This document shows, piece after piece, positions 9,643 to 18,591 of a stretch of 64,000 nucleotides of DNA; position 1 is the first letter of the stretch, and each line of letters begins with the position of its first letter. Under the pieces are notes generated by a model that was not told where the DNA came from, did no database searches, and saw only the letters and a program-made list of their open reading frames with translations. Origin of the DNA: Listeria monocytogenes (lineage in GTDB: Bacteria > Bacillota > Bacilli > Lactobacillales > Listeriaceae). The translations under genes and the position numbers were made by a program. The DNA lies in NCBI RefSeq assembly GCF_900187225.1, contig NZ_LT906436.1, forward strand, positions 1,736,001 to 1,800,000, read 5' to 3'.

Positions 9643-12600
9643 TTAGAGACGGTTATTTTTTTGAAATTTAATCGTGATTTGTGAACATTTTGTCGTTAAG
9701 TTCTTTTTCGGTAAAATTAGTGCTCCAGTTCGGTACAAATTCGCTGCATTTTCAACTGGTTGTTTCTCACCATTAACAACAATACAACCCTCATCTGAAC
9801 TTTCGAAAGTAAGATCAAGCGGATAATTATCTAGTTCAATATGACATTCTAATCCATCTAATTCCTCAGGTAAAATTGGATCAAAGATAAGCGTCTCTTC
9901 CGTTTGACGAATACCAAGAACAGAACTTATTAATTGATGTAAATAGATTCCTGGACCACTAGAATAAATCCTCCAGCCGCCTTTCACTGGAATACTACCT
10001 TCTTTCACACGACTAAATTCATTTTGTGCCTGATAGCGATCTAAAAATGCTGCATCAGAACTACTGAAATAAGTATTACTTTGACGAAGTGCCGCATTTG
10101 GAACAACTTCTTTAATATTAATTGGATTAATGACATCAAGCATAAGCCAAGCGGATTTATCGCCAATTTTAGCTAAGGCTTCAATATAACGAATATGCGC
10201 ATGCACGTATTGCAAACCAACCTCTCGGCCGAAATTAGCTGCTTGTTCTGCCCGTTTGAAATGAGTACTTACACCACCAGCATAATGCGCTGGCTCGCTC
10301 ATTAATCTTACGCCATCAGGATGAAGTAAATGCTCACCGATAATTTCAAAATTACGACTGGCTTGCTTTTTATCGACTAATTCAGAAATCACACTTCTTG
10401 TCAGTGGTATTAAGCGATATTTAATGTTCGTCTCTTTATCTTCTGGGTGAATCATCCATACAGGTGCTTTTCCTTCTTCTAAATAAAGGAAACCTGGAAT
10501 AACATCGGTATCATTTGTCATATATTTCGCAAAGTCCGCTTGAACATTGTTTGCTAACGTCTCGTATTTCTCACCTACTGGTAAAAATGCAGCTAAACGT
10601 TTAAATGTTTGATAAGTTAGCGCGACCGTCCAGCTGGACACCATGTTTTTCTTAAGCTGGGCATTAGCTGGTTGAAGTGTATCATCCCAGTCACCATCGC
10701 CGTAATTAGAAAGAGCCGTTCCTTTCATAAAGCGTGCTTCGATAGTTTTCACTGCCAGTTTAATGTGTTCAAGAAGAGTCCCTTGCTCTTTCGTAAAGGT
10801 TTTCGATTCGCGATCAACATAAGGAATAGCCTCTTCTAAAATCTCTGTATCCCCGCTCATTTCCAAATAATCACCAATAATTTTCAGTGGCCAAACAATA
10901 ACATCACCGTGGCTTTCTTCTTGCTGAATCGATGTATATTTATCAAACATAAACCATTGTGGCCAATCACCAGTATCTTGATATTGATGAGAAAAAATGG
11001 TCAACACTAGCTTACGTAAAACAGCTTTATTGCCCGTTGCAAGGAAAAATTCAAATGGACCTTGACTCACATCACGCGTACCCCAAGCCGCCCCGCTGTA
11101 TTGCTCTAACCCATGCGGTGAAGCATAGTGCACTAACATTTGGTGCGCATACCAATAAACCGTTAAATTCAGCTTTTCCGCGGTTGTACTTTGGTGATTT
11201 AAATGGAACTGTGCAGTTAATTCGTCATAGCTAGCGCGAATTACTTTGTTGTCGGCTTCTAAATCCTCCGTTGGTTTAGAAAATTCATCGGTAAGTTTTG
11301 CTTGAACGTGGAAAGTCGCTTTATCACTTGGTTCAAAAACAAACACATCCAAACCTGCTGTTCCCATGTAATCTTTTGCAAAATAACGTTCGTCAGTCAG
11401 TTCATTATAAGTTCCATCTACGCGGAATTGAAGCTCCGGATAGGTTTCTAAAATCGGCGAGTCATCTGCAGGGAAATAAGTGACGATTCCGTCTTTAATT
11501 TCTTTTTTCACGGTAGTATCGTATTCATTTGTTCCCATAGTTACTTGATTTGTTAAGACTAATTTATATGAGTGACCTTTTTCTGAATGAACAGTGACGA
11601 ATGCTTCTTTACTGTAAGCTGTTAATGTGGTTTGTACTGTGATTAGGTCGTCATTCCACTGATAATACCAAGTCGAATAATTTGTACTAGTTTCCCAGAC
11701 AGACGGTACGCTGAGTAGTCGTAGTTCGGAATCTAATTCGATATAAATTCTTAATCCACTTGTTTGAAGAATATTAAGCGGATTACGCGCGTGGCTATTC
11801 CATTTGTTCATATTCGTATTTCCAGCAACTAATTGTGATAAAAATGCCCCGTACATGTACGTTGTTGCCGAAAGAGTCGCTTCTGGATTTAAAACATCAA
11901 TTTTATCAAGTAAAATACTGCCATGCGGCCGTTCTAATTCTGCTTCTTTTTCACGCATCACAACATGTGCATAGTTCGGTGTGAAAAAGGAAAGCAGTGC
12001 GGCGTTTTGCTTCTCTTCTTGAATCCGGTCTGGGAATTTCTCTTGAAGCCAGCTGTCAGAAATTGTTTCACCGGTAATTGGTGTTCCTATATGTTTGTTT
12101 AATATAGCTTTAGTACTTTTTTGATAGGATTGCTCTGAAATATTACTTTTTAGTTCAGCTAAATTTCCGATTGGTGCTCCAGATGCTTTTGGTTGATTTT
12201 CTGTTACATAACCGTAAAAGCTTGTTTCGCCGTGATTAGTAAATAGCTCTGTTTGTATGGAAATTTGAGCGAATTCATATTGGTAGACTCGATTTGGCAA
12301 TGATTTTTCCTTAAGGTTAGCTAGTTCGCTAGTCAGTTTATAATTAGTCCCATAAATATCAAAACCATCTGTTGCATACCCTACAATTTTCGTTAATGCT
12401 CCAATTTGAACTGCTGGAAAACGCTCATTTTGTGGTTGATTTTGGCGGGCTTGAACCGTGAAACCAGTCGCGCCTTCTGTTACATGATAATCAATATATT
12501 GCGACATATAAGCTTCATTTGTTCTCACTGCCGCTTGTTCTGCAAGCCCCAAGTCTTGTAAGTAAACAAGATCAAATTCAAAATCCCCATCCACTATGAC

Positions 12601-12903
12601 ATCATAAAACCAACCGCGCGTGTGAAAATGCATTTGCACGCTATAACGAAACGGTCCAACTACACCGCGATACTCCACACCATTTTCGTTAAAACCAACT
12701 TCAGAATCCTTGTTAAGTAGCGGATAAATTTCTATTTTATCCCCAAAATGCGCGCGCACATATATTTGCGATAAGCGATTTTCTAATGGATTTTGAATCA
12801 CTTGATTTAGCATAATATCCTTCAATTTTAGCCAAGCAAGCTCCCCGCTCGGATAAAATGCGGCTGATAAATCCGCTTTTTTAATTTCTTTTAACATTGT
12901 CAC
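9643..12903 (-). CDS. GH94 1,2-beta-oligoglucan phosphorylase
   Basis: A large (1086 aa) GH94 phosphorylase. The architecture is an N-terminal beta-sandwich, a helical linker and an (alpha/alpha)6 barrel. The catalytic-acid region is GDGDWDDT at about 735-742, and a C-terminal phosphate-binding area follows. Its length and context match the characterised Listeria innocua 1,2-beta-oligoglucan phosphorylase, which releases alpha-glucose-1-phosphate from beta-1,2-glucans (recalled), not true cellobiose phosphorylase. No signal peptide is present, so it acts in the cytoplasm. The start is GTG at 12903, overlapping the GH3 stop. ATG at 12897 is a real alternative. Confidence 0.9.
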   Translation of the reverse strand: MTMLKEIKKADLSAAFYPSGELAWLKLKDIMLNQVIQNPLENRLSQIYVRAHFGDKIEIYPLLNKDSEVGFNENGVEYRGVVGPFRYSVQMHFHTRGWFYDVIVDGDFEFDLVYLQDLGLAEQAAVRTNEAYMSQYIDYHVTEGATGFTVQARQNQPQNERFPAVQIGALTKIVGYATDGFDIYGTNYKLTSELANLKEKSLPNRVYQYEFAQISIQTELFTNHGETSFYGYVTENQPKASGAPIGNLAELKSNISEQSYQKSTKAILNKHIGTPITGETISDSWLQEKFPDRIQEEKQNAALLSFFTPNYAHVVMREKEAELERPHGSILLDKIDVLNPEATLSATTYMYGAFLSQLVAGNTNMNKWNSHARNPLNILQTSGLRIYIELDSELRLLSVPSVWETSTNYSTWYYQWNDDLITVQTTLTAYSKEAFVTVHSEKGHSYKLVLTNQVTMGTNEYDTTVKKEIKDGIVTYFPADDSPILETYPELQFRVDGTYNELTDERYFAKDYMGTAGLDVFVFEPSDKATFHVQAKLTDEFSKPTEDLEADNKVIRASYDELTAQFHLNHQSTTAEKLNLTVYWYAHQMLVHYASPHGLEQYSGAAWGTRDVSQGPFEFFLATGNKAVLRKLVLTIFSHQYQDTGDWPQWFMFDKYTSIQQEESHGDVIVWPLKIIGDYLEMSGDTEILEEAIPYVDRESKTFTKEQGTLLEHIKLAVKTIEARFMKGTALSNYGDGDWDDTLQPANAQLKKNMVSSWTVALTYQTFKRLAAFLPVGEKYETLANNVQADFAKYMTNDTDVIPGFLYLEEGKAPVWMIHPEDKETNIKYRLIPLTRSVISELVDKKQASRNFEIIGEHLLHPDGVRLMSEPAHYAGGVSTHFKRAEQAANFGREVGLQYVHAHIRYIEALAKIGDKSAWLMLDVINPINIKEVVPNAALRQSNTYFSSSDAAFLDRYQAQNEFSRVKEGSIPVKGGWRIYSSGPGIYLHQLISSVLGIRQTEETLIFDPILPEELDGLECHIELDNYPLDLTFESSDEGCIVVNGEKQPVENAANLYRTGALILPKKNLTTKCSQITIKFQKNNRL

Positions 12904-15071
12904 ACATATCCACCCACTTCCAGTTCAAAAGCGTCTACATCTTCACTACTAGTTCCAACAAAAATACGGTGAAGTCCCGGTTCCTGCACTTTTTCAAGTT
13001 GATGGTTATAGAATGAAAATGCCTCGCTTGTTAATTCAAATGTAACTGTTTTTTCTTCGCCAGCTTGAAGCGCCACTTTTTCAAAAGCTTTTAATTCTTT
13101 GACAGGTCGTGAAATGCTCGCTGTTACATCTTGTAAATACACTTGGATTACTTCTTTCCCAGCAATATCACTAATGTTTTTAATGGTTACTTCCACATGT
13201 AGTGGTTCGCCTAGATTTAATTCTTTCGGAAGGCTGCTTGTTTTTAACTCGAATTCGCTATAACTTTTTCCGTAGCCAAATGGATAAAATGGTTCATTTG
13301 GAATATCAAGATAATGCGACACATAGCGTTCGCCTTTATTTTCCGGTGTTTGTGGTCGTCCAGTGCGTAAGTGATTATAATAAACCGGAATTTGACCAGT
13401 TGTTTGCGGGAATGACATGGATAATTTCCCTGAAGGATTACTTGCACCACTTAATAAATCTGCAGTGACACGGCCTGCTTCTGTTCCTGGGAACCATAAT
13501 TCAAGAAGAGCATCACTAGATTCAGCTAACTCTTTCACTTCGAGTGGTCTACCATTAAATAATGTAATAACAACTGGTTTTCCTAATGTTTGGACGAATT
13601 TCGCTAATTCATATTGCGCTTCCGGCAAGCGTATAGTAGCAAGACTTCCTGCTTCTCCGCCCCATTCATTTTTTTCACCTAGCGCAAGCACGACAACGTC
13701 CATATTCTGTACTGCCGCTTTAACTGCCACTGTGTCTTCATCCGAAAATTCAGTGTACTCTGTTGAAATGACCTCTACTGTTTCAAATACTTCACGCAAA
13801 CCTGTTTCAACATTGATGCCATCTTTTTCTTCGCCGTATACATTCCAACCACCGAGAATATCAGGTGATGTAGCAAGTGGGCCAACTAAAGCAATTTTTG
13901 TTTTTGTATCTAACGGAAGTATATGGTTTTTATTTTCTAATAAGACAGCTGATTCAACACCTGCAGCACGTGCTTTAGCGCGACTTTCATTCGTTAAAAT
14001 ATCTTTTGCGCGATTAGTTTCTTTTAAGCCACGGTACGGATCTTCAAATAGTCCTAAATCATTTTTCAAATGTAACATACGTAGAACAGCTTCATCGAGA
14101 AGGCTCTCGGATAATTTTCCTTCTTCAATTAAACCTTTTAATTCATGGATATAACAAGTAGTCATCATTTCTAAATCAACGCCTGCTTCCATCGAAAACT
14201 GTGCGGCTTCTTTAGGATTTCTTGCTGTTCCGTGATTAATTACTTCGGCAACAGCGCCCCAGTCAGAAATAAGAACTCCGTCAAAGTCCATCTCACCTCG
14301 CAGAACATCACGATTTAACCATTTATTCATCGTAGCTGGAACCCCGTCTACCACATTAAATGCAGTCATGACTAACTTAGCTCCTGCTTGAATTGCCGCG
14401 TGATAAGCAGGTAAATAATTCTGATATAATTCGCGTGTTGACATATTGACCGTATTATATTCCAGACCAGCCTCCGCCGCCCCGTATGCCGCAAAATGTT
14501 TCACGCATGCTGCCATCCGCTCGAAATTTCCATCTAATTTACTCGCATCACCTTGATAGCCGTCAACCAGTGCTTTTCCAAGTTCACTATTTAAAAATGG
14601 ATCTTCACCAGTTGATTCCATTACACGACCCCATCTTGGGTCCCTAACTAAATCAAGCATTGGCGAAAAAGTAACATGATGACCGTCTGCTGTTGCTTCA
14701 AGCGCCGAAACTTCCGCCATCACGCGCACCGTTTCCCGGTCAAAAGAACAACCAAGTGCAAGTGGGATTGGAAATACCGTTTTATACCCGTGTATAACAT
14801 CCGCCATAAAAACAAGCGGAATTCCTAGTCGATTCGTTTTTAAATAAGCTTCCTGAATACCAATCATATCAAGCGCCGAACTTGATCCAAGCACCGAACC
14901 CGCATTTTCAGTATGCGCATCCGTTAATTTCATTTCTTGAAGAAGCGGCCCTGTTAGTTCTGCATTTTTGTTTGTACCTTTAAAAAGAAAAGGCGAAAGT
15001 TGAAGACATTGAGCGATTTTTTCATCTAAAGTCATTTGACTAACTAATTCTTGTACTTTTTCTTGTTTCAT
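12900..15071 (-). CDS. GH3 beta-glucosidase acting on beta-1,2-glucooligosaccharides
   Basis: A 723-aa GH3 enzyme with an N-terminal TIM barrel, an (alpha/beta)6 sandwich and a C-terminal fibronectin-III-like domain. KHFAAYG and the nucleophile motif GVLISDWGA are present. From the chosen start the nucleophile is Asp270, the same number I recall for the characterised L. innocua enzyme, which supports the start. ATG at 15071 has AGGAGG 5 nt upstream. A GTG at 15086 would overlap that site. It is cytoplasmic, first in its operon, and the gene overlaps the GH94 start (stop and start intermesh), so the two are coupled. Confidence 0.92.
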   Translation of the reverse strand: MKQEKVQELVSQMTLDEKIAQCLQLSPFLFKGTNKNAELTGPLLQEMKLTDAHTENAGSVLGSSSALDMIGIQEAYLKTNRLGIPLVFMADVIHGYKTVFPIPLALGCSFDRETVRVMAEVSALEATADGHHVTFSPMLDLVRDPRWGRVMESTGEDPFLNSELGKALVDGYQGDASKLDGNFERMAACVKHFAAYGAAEAGLEYNTVNMSTRELYQNYLPAYHAAIQAGAKLVMTAFNVVDGVPATMNKWLNRDVLRGEMDFDGVLISDWGAVAEVINHGTARNPKEAAQFSMEAGVDLEMMTTCYIHELKGLIEEGKLSESLLDEAVLRMLHLKNDLGLFEDPYRGLKETNRAKDILTNESRAKARAAGVESAVLLENKNHILPLDTKTKIALVGPLATSPDILGGWNVYGEEKDGINVETGLREVFETVEVISTEYTEFSDEDTVAVKAAVQNMDVVVLALGEKNEWGGEAGSLATIRLPEAQYELAKFVQTLGKPVVITLFNGRPLEVKELAESSDALLELWFPGTEAGRVTADLLSGASNPSGKLSMSFPQTTGQIPVYYNHLRTGRPQTPENKGERYVSHYLDIPNEPFYPFGYGKSYSEFELKTSSLPKELNLGEPLHVEVTIKNISDIAGKEVIQVYLQDVTASISRPVKELKAFEKVALQAGEEKTVTFELTSEAFSFYNHQLEKVQEPGLHRIFVGTSSEDVDAFELEVGGYV

Positions 15072-15095
15072 AGGAACCTCCTGCACACATTTTTC

Positions 15096-15105
15096 GAAAC
15101 GTTTC
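15096..15105. promoter_or_regulatory. LacI-family operator GAAACGTTTC (GH3 side)
   Basis: A perfect 10-bp palindrome with central CG, flanked TC..TA, located between the minus-strand -10 box and the GH3 start codon. The identical sequence occurs on the transporter side at 15348-15357. Confidence 0.8.
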
Positions 15106-15122
15106 TATTCAAATATAACAAC

Positions 15123-15151
15123 AGTATAAGCGCTTTCTTTTCTTTAGTCAA
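15123..15151 (-). promoter_or_regulatory. Promoter of the GH3-GH94-lacI operon
   Basis: A -35 TTGACT (15146-15151) and a -10 TATACT (15123-15128) with a 17-bp spacer on the minus strand. A cre-like GAAAGCGCTT core sits inside the spacer but lacks the outer TG and CA. Confidence 0.78.
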
Positions 15152-15309
15152 CCAAAAACAACATTCACATGGTGAAACGGTCCTTTTTTTCAATTTCTTC
15201 TATACTATCTCGTTTTCGTAAAAGTTTATCCAGAAAAAATTTTATATCCATAAAACCATTGGTATACAATGTTTAAACCTAATAAACAAAAAATATAATA
15301 GCAATTCAC

Positions 15310-15338
15310 TTGAAACCGATTACATAATATACTATAAT
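15310..15338 (+). promoter_or_regulatory. Promoter of the binding protein-permease operon
   Basis: A -35 TTGAAA (15310-15315), a 17-bp spacer and a perfect -10 TATAAT (15333-15338). The operator follows 9 bp after the -10, at the expected transcription start. Confidence 0.82.
15311..15324 (+). promoter_or_regulatory. cre site for CcpA
   Basis: TGAAACCGATTACA fits the catabolite-responsive-element consensus TGWNANCGNTNWCA at every position and overlaps the -35 box, the classical arrangement for CcpA repression. Confidence 0.78.
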
Positions 15339-15347
15339 AACCTTGTC

Positions 15348-15357
15348 GAAACGTTTC
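15348..15357. promoter_or_regulatory. LacI-family operator GAAACGTTTC (transporter side)
   Basis: A second copy of the palindrome, within TCGAAACGTTTCTA just as on the GH3 side. The two are 252 bp apart centre to centre, which could allow looping. Confidence 0.8.
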
Positions 15358-15500
15358 TATGAAATATTGTGTATGTGAATTGATTTTCACAATTTGCTTC
15401 ATCCCGTACGGCGCGCAAGTTCTGTACAACAGTTTTTATTCTTTAACAGCTTTTAGTTAATCAAGTTGCTTTGAAAAAAACAAAAAATGGAGGAAAAATC

Positions 15501-16745
15501 ATGAAGAAAAAGATGTTTGTCGTTTTAGCTTTAGTGTTGTCGCTTAGTTTAGTATTAATGGCGTGTGGTGGGTCAAAGGATGATGCTAATTCCGGCGATT
15601 CTAAAGTATTAAATGTTTGGGCTATGGGCGATGAAGCCAAGTCACTAAAAGAACTCGCACAAAAATTCACGAAAGAAACTGGCATCGAGGTCAAAGTACA
15701 AGTTATTCCTTGGGCGAATGCACATGATAAATTACTTACAGCCGTTGCTTCTAAATCTGGCCCCGATGTAGTCCAAATGGGAACAACGTGGATGCCTGAA
15801 TTTGTCGAAGCTGGCGCATTACTTGATATTACAAAAGATGTCGAAAAAAGTAAAAATATGAACTCTGATTTATTTTTCCCTGGTTCAGTGAAAACAACTC
15901 AATTTGATGGCAAAACTTACGGTGTTCCGTGGTATGCGGAGACTCGCGTGTTATTCTACCGTACAGATTTATTGAAAAAAGTTGGTTATAATGAAGCACC
16001 AAAAACATGGGATGAATTATCTGATGCAGCGTTGAAACTTTCTAAACGTGGGAAAGATATGTATGGCTTTGCAATTGATCCAAACGAACAAACTACTGGT
16101 TTCATTTTCGGACGTCAAAATGGCTCCCCTCTTTTCGATAAAGACGGTACGCCAGTATTCAATAAAAAACCTTTCGTAGATACAGTTACTTATTTAGATA
16201 GTTTCATTAAAAATGGTTCCGCTCCGGATACTGACCTTGGTTTAGATGCTTCTCAAAGCTTTGGCGGCGACGGCATTGTGCCAATGTTCATGAGTGGTCC
16301 TTGGATGGTAAATACGCTGAAAGACACTGCCCCTGACATTGACGGAAAATGGGCGACTGCGGTATTACCTAAAAAAGAAAATAACGAATCAAGCCTTGGT
16401 GGTGCTAACCTTTCCATTTTCAAATATAGTGATAAGAAAGATGATGCTCTGAAATTCATGGACTACATGAGTCAACCTGACGTTCAATTATCTTGGTTGA
16501 AAGATACTAACTCCATGCCAGCTCGTATGGATGCTTGGGAAGATGATATGCTGAAAAACGATCCTTACTACAAAGTATTCGGTGAACAAATGAAAACAGC
16601 TGAACCAATGCCACTTATCCCACAATTTGAAGAAATCGCTCAATTATACGGAAAATCTTGGGAACAAATTTATCGCGGTGGTGCAGATGTACAAACACAA
16701 ATGGATACATTTAACGATCAAGTAGAAACCCTTCTTAAAAAATAA
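15501..16745 (+). CDS. Extracellular sugar-binding lipoprotein (beta-1,2-glucooligosaccharide)
   Basis: A 414-aa family 1 ABC solute-binding protein. A lipoprotein signal ends LVLMAC with Cys22 as the lipidated residue and is followed by GGSKDD. ATG at 15501 is chosen because GGAGGA lies just upstream; an in-frame ATG at 15471 has no site. It matches the L. innocua sophoro-oligosaccharide-binding protein by context (recalled). It is anchored outside the membrane and delivers ligand to the two permeases downstream. A stem-loop after the gene probably keeps its level above that of the permeases. Confidence 0.92.
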   Translation: MKKKMFVVLALVLSLSLVLMACGGSKDDANSGDSKVLNVWAMGDEAKSLKELAQKFTKETGIEVKVQVIPWANAHDKLLTAVASKSGPDVVQMGTTWMPEFVEAGALLDITKDVEKSKNMNSDLFFPGSVKTTQFDGKTYGVPWYAETRVLFYRTDLLKKVGYNEAPKTWDELSDAALKLSKRGKDMYGFAIDPNEQTTGFIFGRQNGSPLFDKDGTPVFNKKPFVDTVTYLDSFIKNGSAPDTDLGLDASQSFGGDGIVPMFMSGPWMVNTLKDTAPDIDGKWATAVLPKKENNESSLGGANLSIFKYSDKKDDALKFMDYMSQPDVQLSWLKDTNSMPARMDAWEDDMLKNDPYYKVFGEQMKTAEPMPLIPQFEEIAQLYGKSWEQIYRGGADVQTQMDTFNDQVETLLKK

Positions 16746-16751
16746 CGAATA

Positions 16752-16789
16752 AAAAGGGCAAATGATTCTAGTCTGCCATTTGCCCTTTT
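16752..16789 (+). terminator. Intra-operon stem-loop (attenuating terminator)
   Basis: A 13-bp stem AAAAGGGCAAATG/CATTTGCCCTTTT between the binding-protein stop and the first permease. It ends in only four T residues, so partial read-through is expected. Confidence 0.8.
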
Positions 16790-16806
16790 AGAATGGAACT
16801 GATGTT

Positions 16807-17700
16807 ATGAAACAATTTTTAAATAAAAACACGCCATATTTGTTTATTTCGCCAGCACTGTTTTTACTTCTTCTGTTTTCTCTACTTCCGATTTTGCTTG
16901 CTTTTGTCATTAGTTTTACAGATATCGATTTAGTCGGGCTTGCCGATTATTCTAAGATTAACTTTATTGGGATAGATAATTACGTCAATATTATGCAAGA
17001 CCCGGTATTTTTAAAATCTATTTTTAACACGCTTTTCTATGTAGTTATTGGCGTTCCACTGGTTATCGTTTGCTCGCTTGGGATTGCGCTGATGATTAAC
17101 TTCTCGCAAGCGAAGATTTTCCAATTTTTCCGGTTAATCTTTTACACTCCTTCGATTACAAACGTTGTCGCTGTAGCAGTTGTTTGGAGTTACTTATATA
17201 ACCCGCGCTTTGGTTTACTTAATTATTTACTTTCATTTTTAGATCTCGGACCTGTTCCTTGGTTACAAGATCCAACGATTGCGAAACTCTCGCTGATTAT
17301 CCTAGCTGTTTGGCGGGCAATCGGTGTCAATATGATTATTTTCTTAGCGGCACTTCAAGGGATTCCGCGCGAATACTACGAAGCTGCCTCGCTTGATGGT
17401 GCAAATAGTCGTCAACAATTGTTTAAAATTACCGTTCCAATGCTTCGGTTTGCGATTTTCTTTGTAACCGTAACGACAATGATTGGTTGGTTGCAATTCT
17501 TCGAGGAACCGTTCGTCATGACAGAAGGCGGGCCGCTCGATAGCACGAACTCAGTCGCCCTATTTATCTATCAAAATGGTTTCCAATTAAGTAAGTTTGG
17601 TTATGCTGCTGCTGGATCGTTTATCTTGTTTATCGCAATTATCATCATTACGATAATTCAATTCCGTATTCAGCGTAAAAATAATGGCGGGGATATTTAA
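16807..17700 (+). CDS. ABC sugar transporter permease, MalF-like
   Basis: A 297-aa inner-membrane permease with six predicted membrane helices. The EAA loop that docks the ATPase reads EAASLDGANSRQQLFKITVP at about residue 196. It has a weak ribosome-binding site (GGAAC), consistent with lower expression than the binding protein. It pairs with the MalG-like protein 17 bp downstream. No ATPase gene is in the locus; a shared MsmX-like ATPase is likely (inference from the family). Confidence 0.92.
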   Translation: MKQFLNKNTPYLFISPALFLLLLFSLLPILLAFVISFTDIDLVGLADYSKINFIGIDNYVNIMQDPVFLKSIFNTLFYVVIGVPLVIVCSLGIALMINFSQAKIFQFFRLIFYTPSITNVVAVAVVWSYLYNPRFGLLNYLLSFLDLGPVPWLQDPTIAKLSLIILAVWRAIGVNMIIFLAALQGIPREYYEAASLDGANSRQQLFKITVPMLRFAIFFVTVTTMIGWLQFFEEPFVMTEGGPLDSTNSVALFIYQNGFQLSKFGYAAAGSFILFIAIIIITIIQFRIQRKNNGGDI

Positions 17701-17716
17701 GAGAGGAGTGTTATAA

Positions 17717-18547
17717 ATGAATCAATATAGACAAAAATCGCGCGGCGCTCAAATTGCCGTAATTACAATTTTAACCGTTGGCGGATTCTTTATGATTTTA
17801 CCGTTCATTTGGATGGTTCTCTCCTCTTTGAAAACGGATGCTGAAATTTTAAAAATCCCACCTACTATTTGGCCAGAAACATTTACACTAGATAATTTCA
17901 CCAAACTATTCACTGAAATGGACTTTGCTATTTACTTGAAAAATACATTAATCATTGTATTCTTCTCGTTTTTCGGTTTATTTTTAAATGCGATGGCGGG
18001 TTACGGCTTTGCTAAATTTAAATTTAAAGGGAAAAACAAGTTATTTTATCTTGTCCTTGCTACGATGATGATTCCCGGACAAGTAACAATGATTCCGGTT
18101 TACTTGCTGCTTAATGCGGCTGGGTTAACGAATACCATGACAGGGATTGTACTTCCAGGACTTGTTGGTGCTTTTGGGATTTTCTTATTCCGTCAATTTA
18201 TGTCCACCATATCCGACGATTTACTTGAAGCAGCAAGACTTGATGGCGCTAGTGAATTTTATATTTTCTGGCGGATAGTTATCCCAATTTCTCGACCCGT
18301 TCTTGCCGTTCAAGGGATTCTCACATTTATCGCTGGTTGGAACTCGTTCTTATGGCCGTTAATCATTGCCAACGACGAAAAATTCTACACCCTATCAGTT
18401 GGCCTTCAATTATTAAAAGGTCAATATGGCAGCAACTATGCCTTACAAATGGCTGGAGCAACCTTCATGGTTATTCCAATTATCTTGATTTTTATGACTT
18501 TCCAAAAATATATTTTAAAAGGCTTCAACGTTTCTGGAATGAAATAA
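17717..18547 (+). CDS. ABC sugar transporter permease, MalG-like
   Basis: A 276-aa permease with six hydrophobic segments. The EAA motif reads EAARLDGASEFYIFWRIVIP near residue 175. AGAGAGGAG precedes the ATG. It is the last gene of the transporter operon, followed by a strong terminator shared with the convergent gltD. Confidence 0.92.
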   Translation: MNQYRQKSRGAQIAVITILTVGGFFMILPFIWMVLSSLKTDAEILKIPPTIWPETFTLDNFTKLFTEMDFAIYLKNTLIIVFFSFFGLFLNAMAGYGFAKFKFKGKNKLFYLVLATMMIPGQVTMIPVYLLLNAAGLTNTMTGIVLPGLVGAFGIFLFRQFMSTISDDLLEAARLDGASEFYIFWRIVIPISRPVLAVQGILTFIAGWNSFLWPLIIANDEKFYTLSVGLQLLKGQYGSNYALQMAGATFMVIPIILIFMTFQKYILKGFNVSGMK

Positions 18548-18553
18548 TTAGTC

Positions 18554-18591
18554 AAAAAAGAGCTTACCCTTTTAGGATAAGCTCTTTTTTA
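18554..18591. terminator. Bidirectional terminator between sugar permease and gltD
   Basis: An AAAAAAGAGCTTA stem pairing with TAAGCTCTTTTTT. T runs lie on both strands, and the element sits between converging genes. Confidence 0.9.

Larger units (their letters stand above)
15072..15500. promoter_or_regulatory. Divergent regulatory region of the beta-1,2-glucan locus
   Basis: About 430 bp without a gene. It holds two divergent sigma-A promoters, two identical operators, one clear cre, one weak cre-like site, and a 15-bp palindrome CATTG-GTATA-CAATG at 15257-15271. The plus-strand leader is about 155 nt long and contains a small hairpin (TGTGAA/TTCACA at 15374-15391). I see no open frame with a ribosome-binding site. 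Confidence 0.75.

Noticed and set aside
13417-14154. Long open frame antisense to the GH3 gene (245 codons)
   Set aside because: It lies wholly within the GH3 catalytic domain, has no ribosome-binding site and shows no domain; a typical shadow frame.
15096-15105. GAAACGTTTC read as a cre
   Set aside because: It lacks the outer TG and CA of cre and is a perfect palindrome, matching LacI-type operators better.
15257-15271. CATTG-GTATA-CAATG palindrome as third operator
   Set aside because: It does not resemble the repeated operator, sits far from both -10 boxes, and may be chance in A/T-rich DNA; only noted in the region entry.
15226-15429. Short minus-strand frame in the divergent regulatory region
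   Set aside because: It has no ribosome-binding site and overlaps the promoter, cre and operator.
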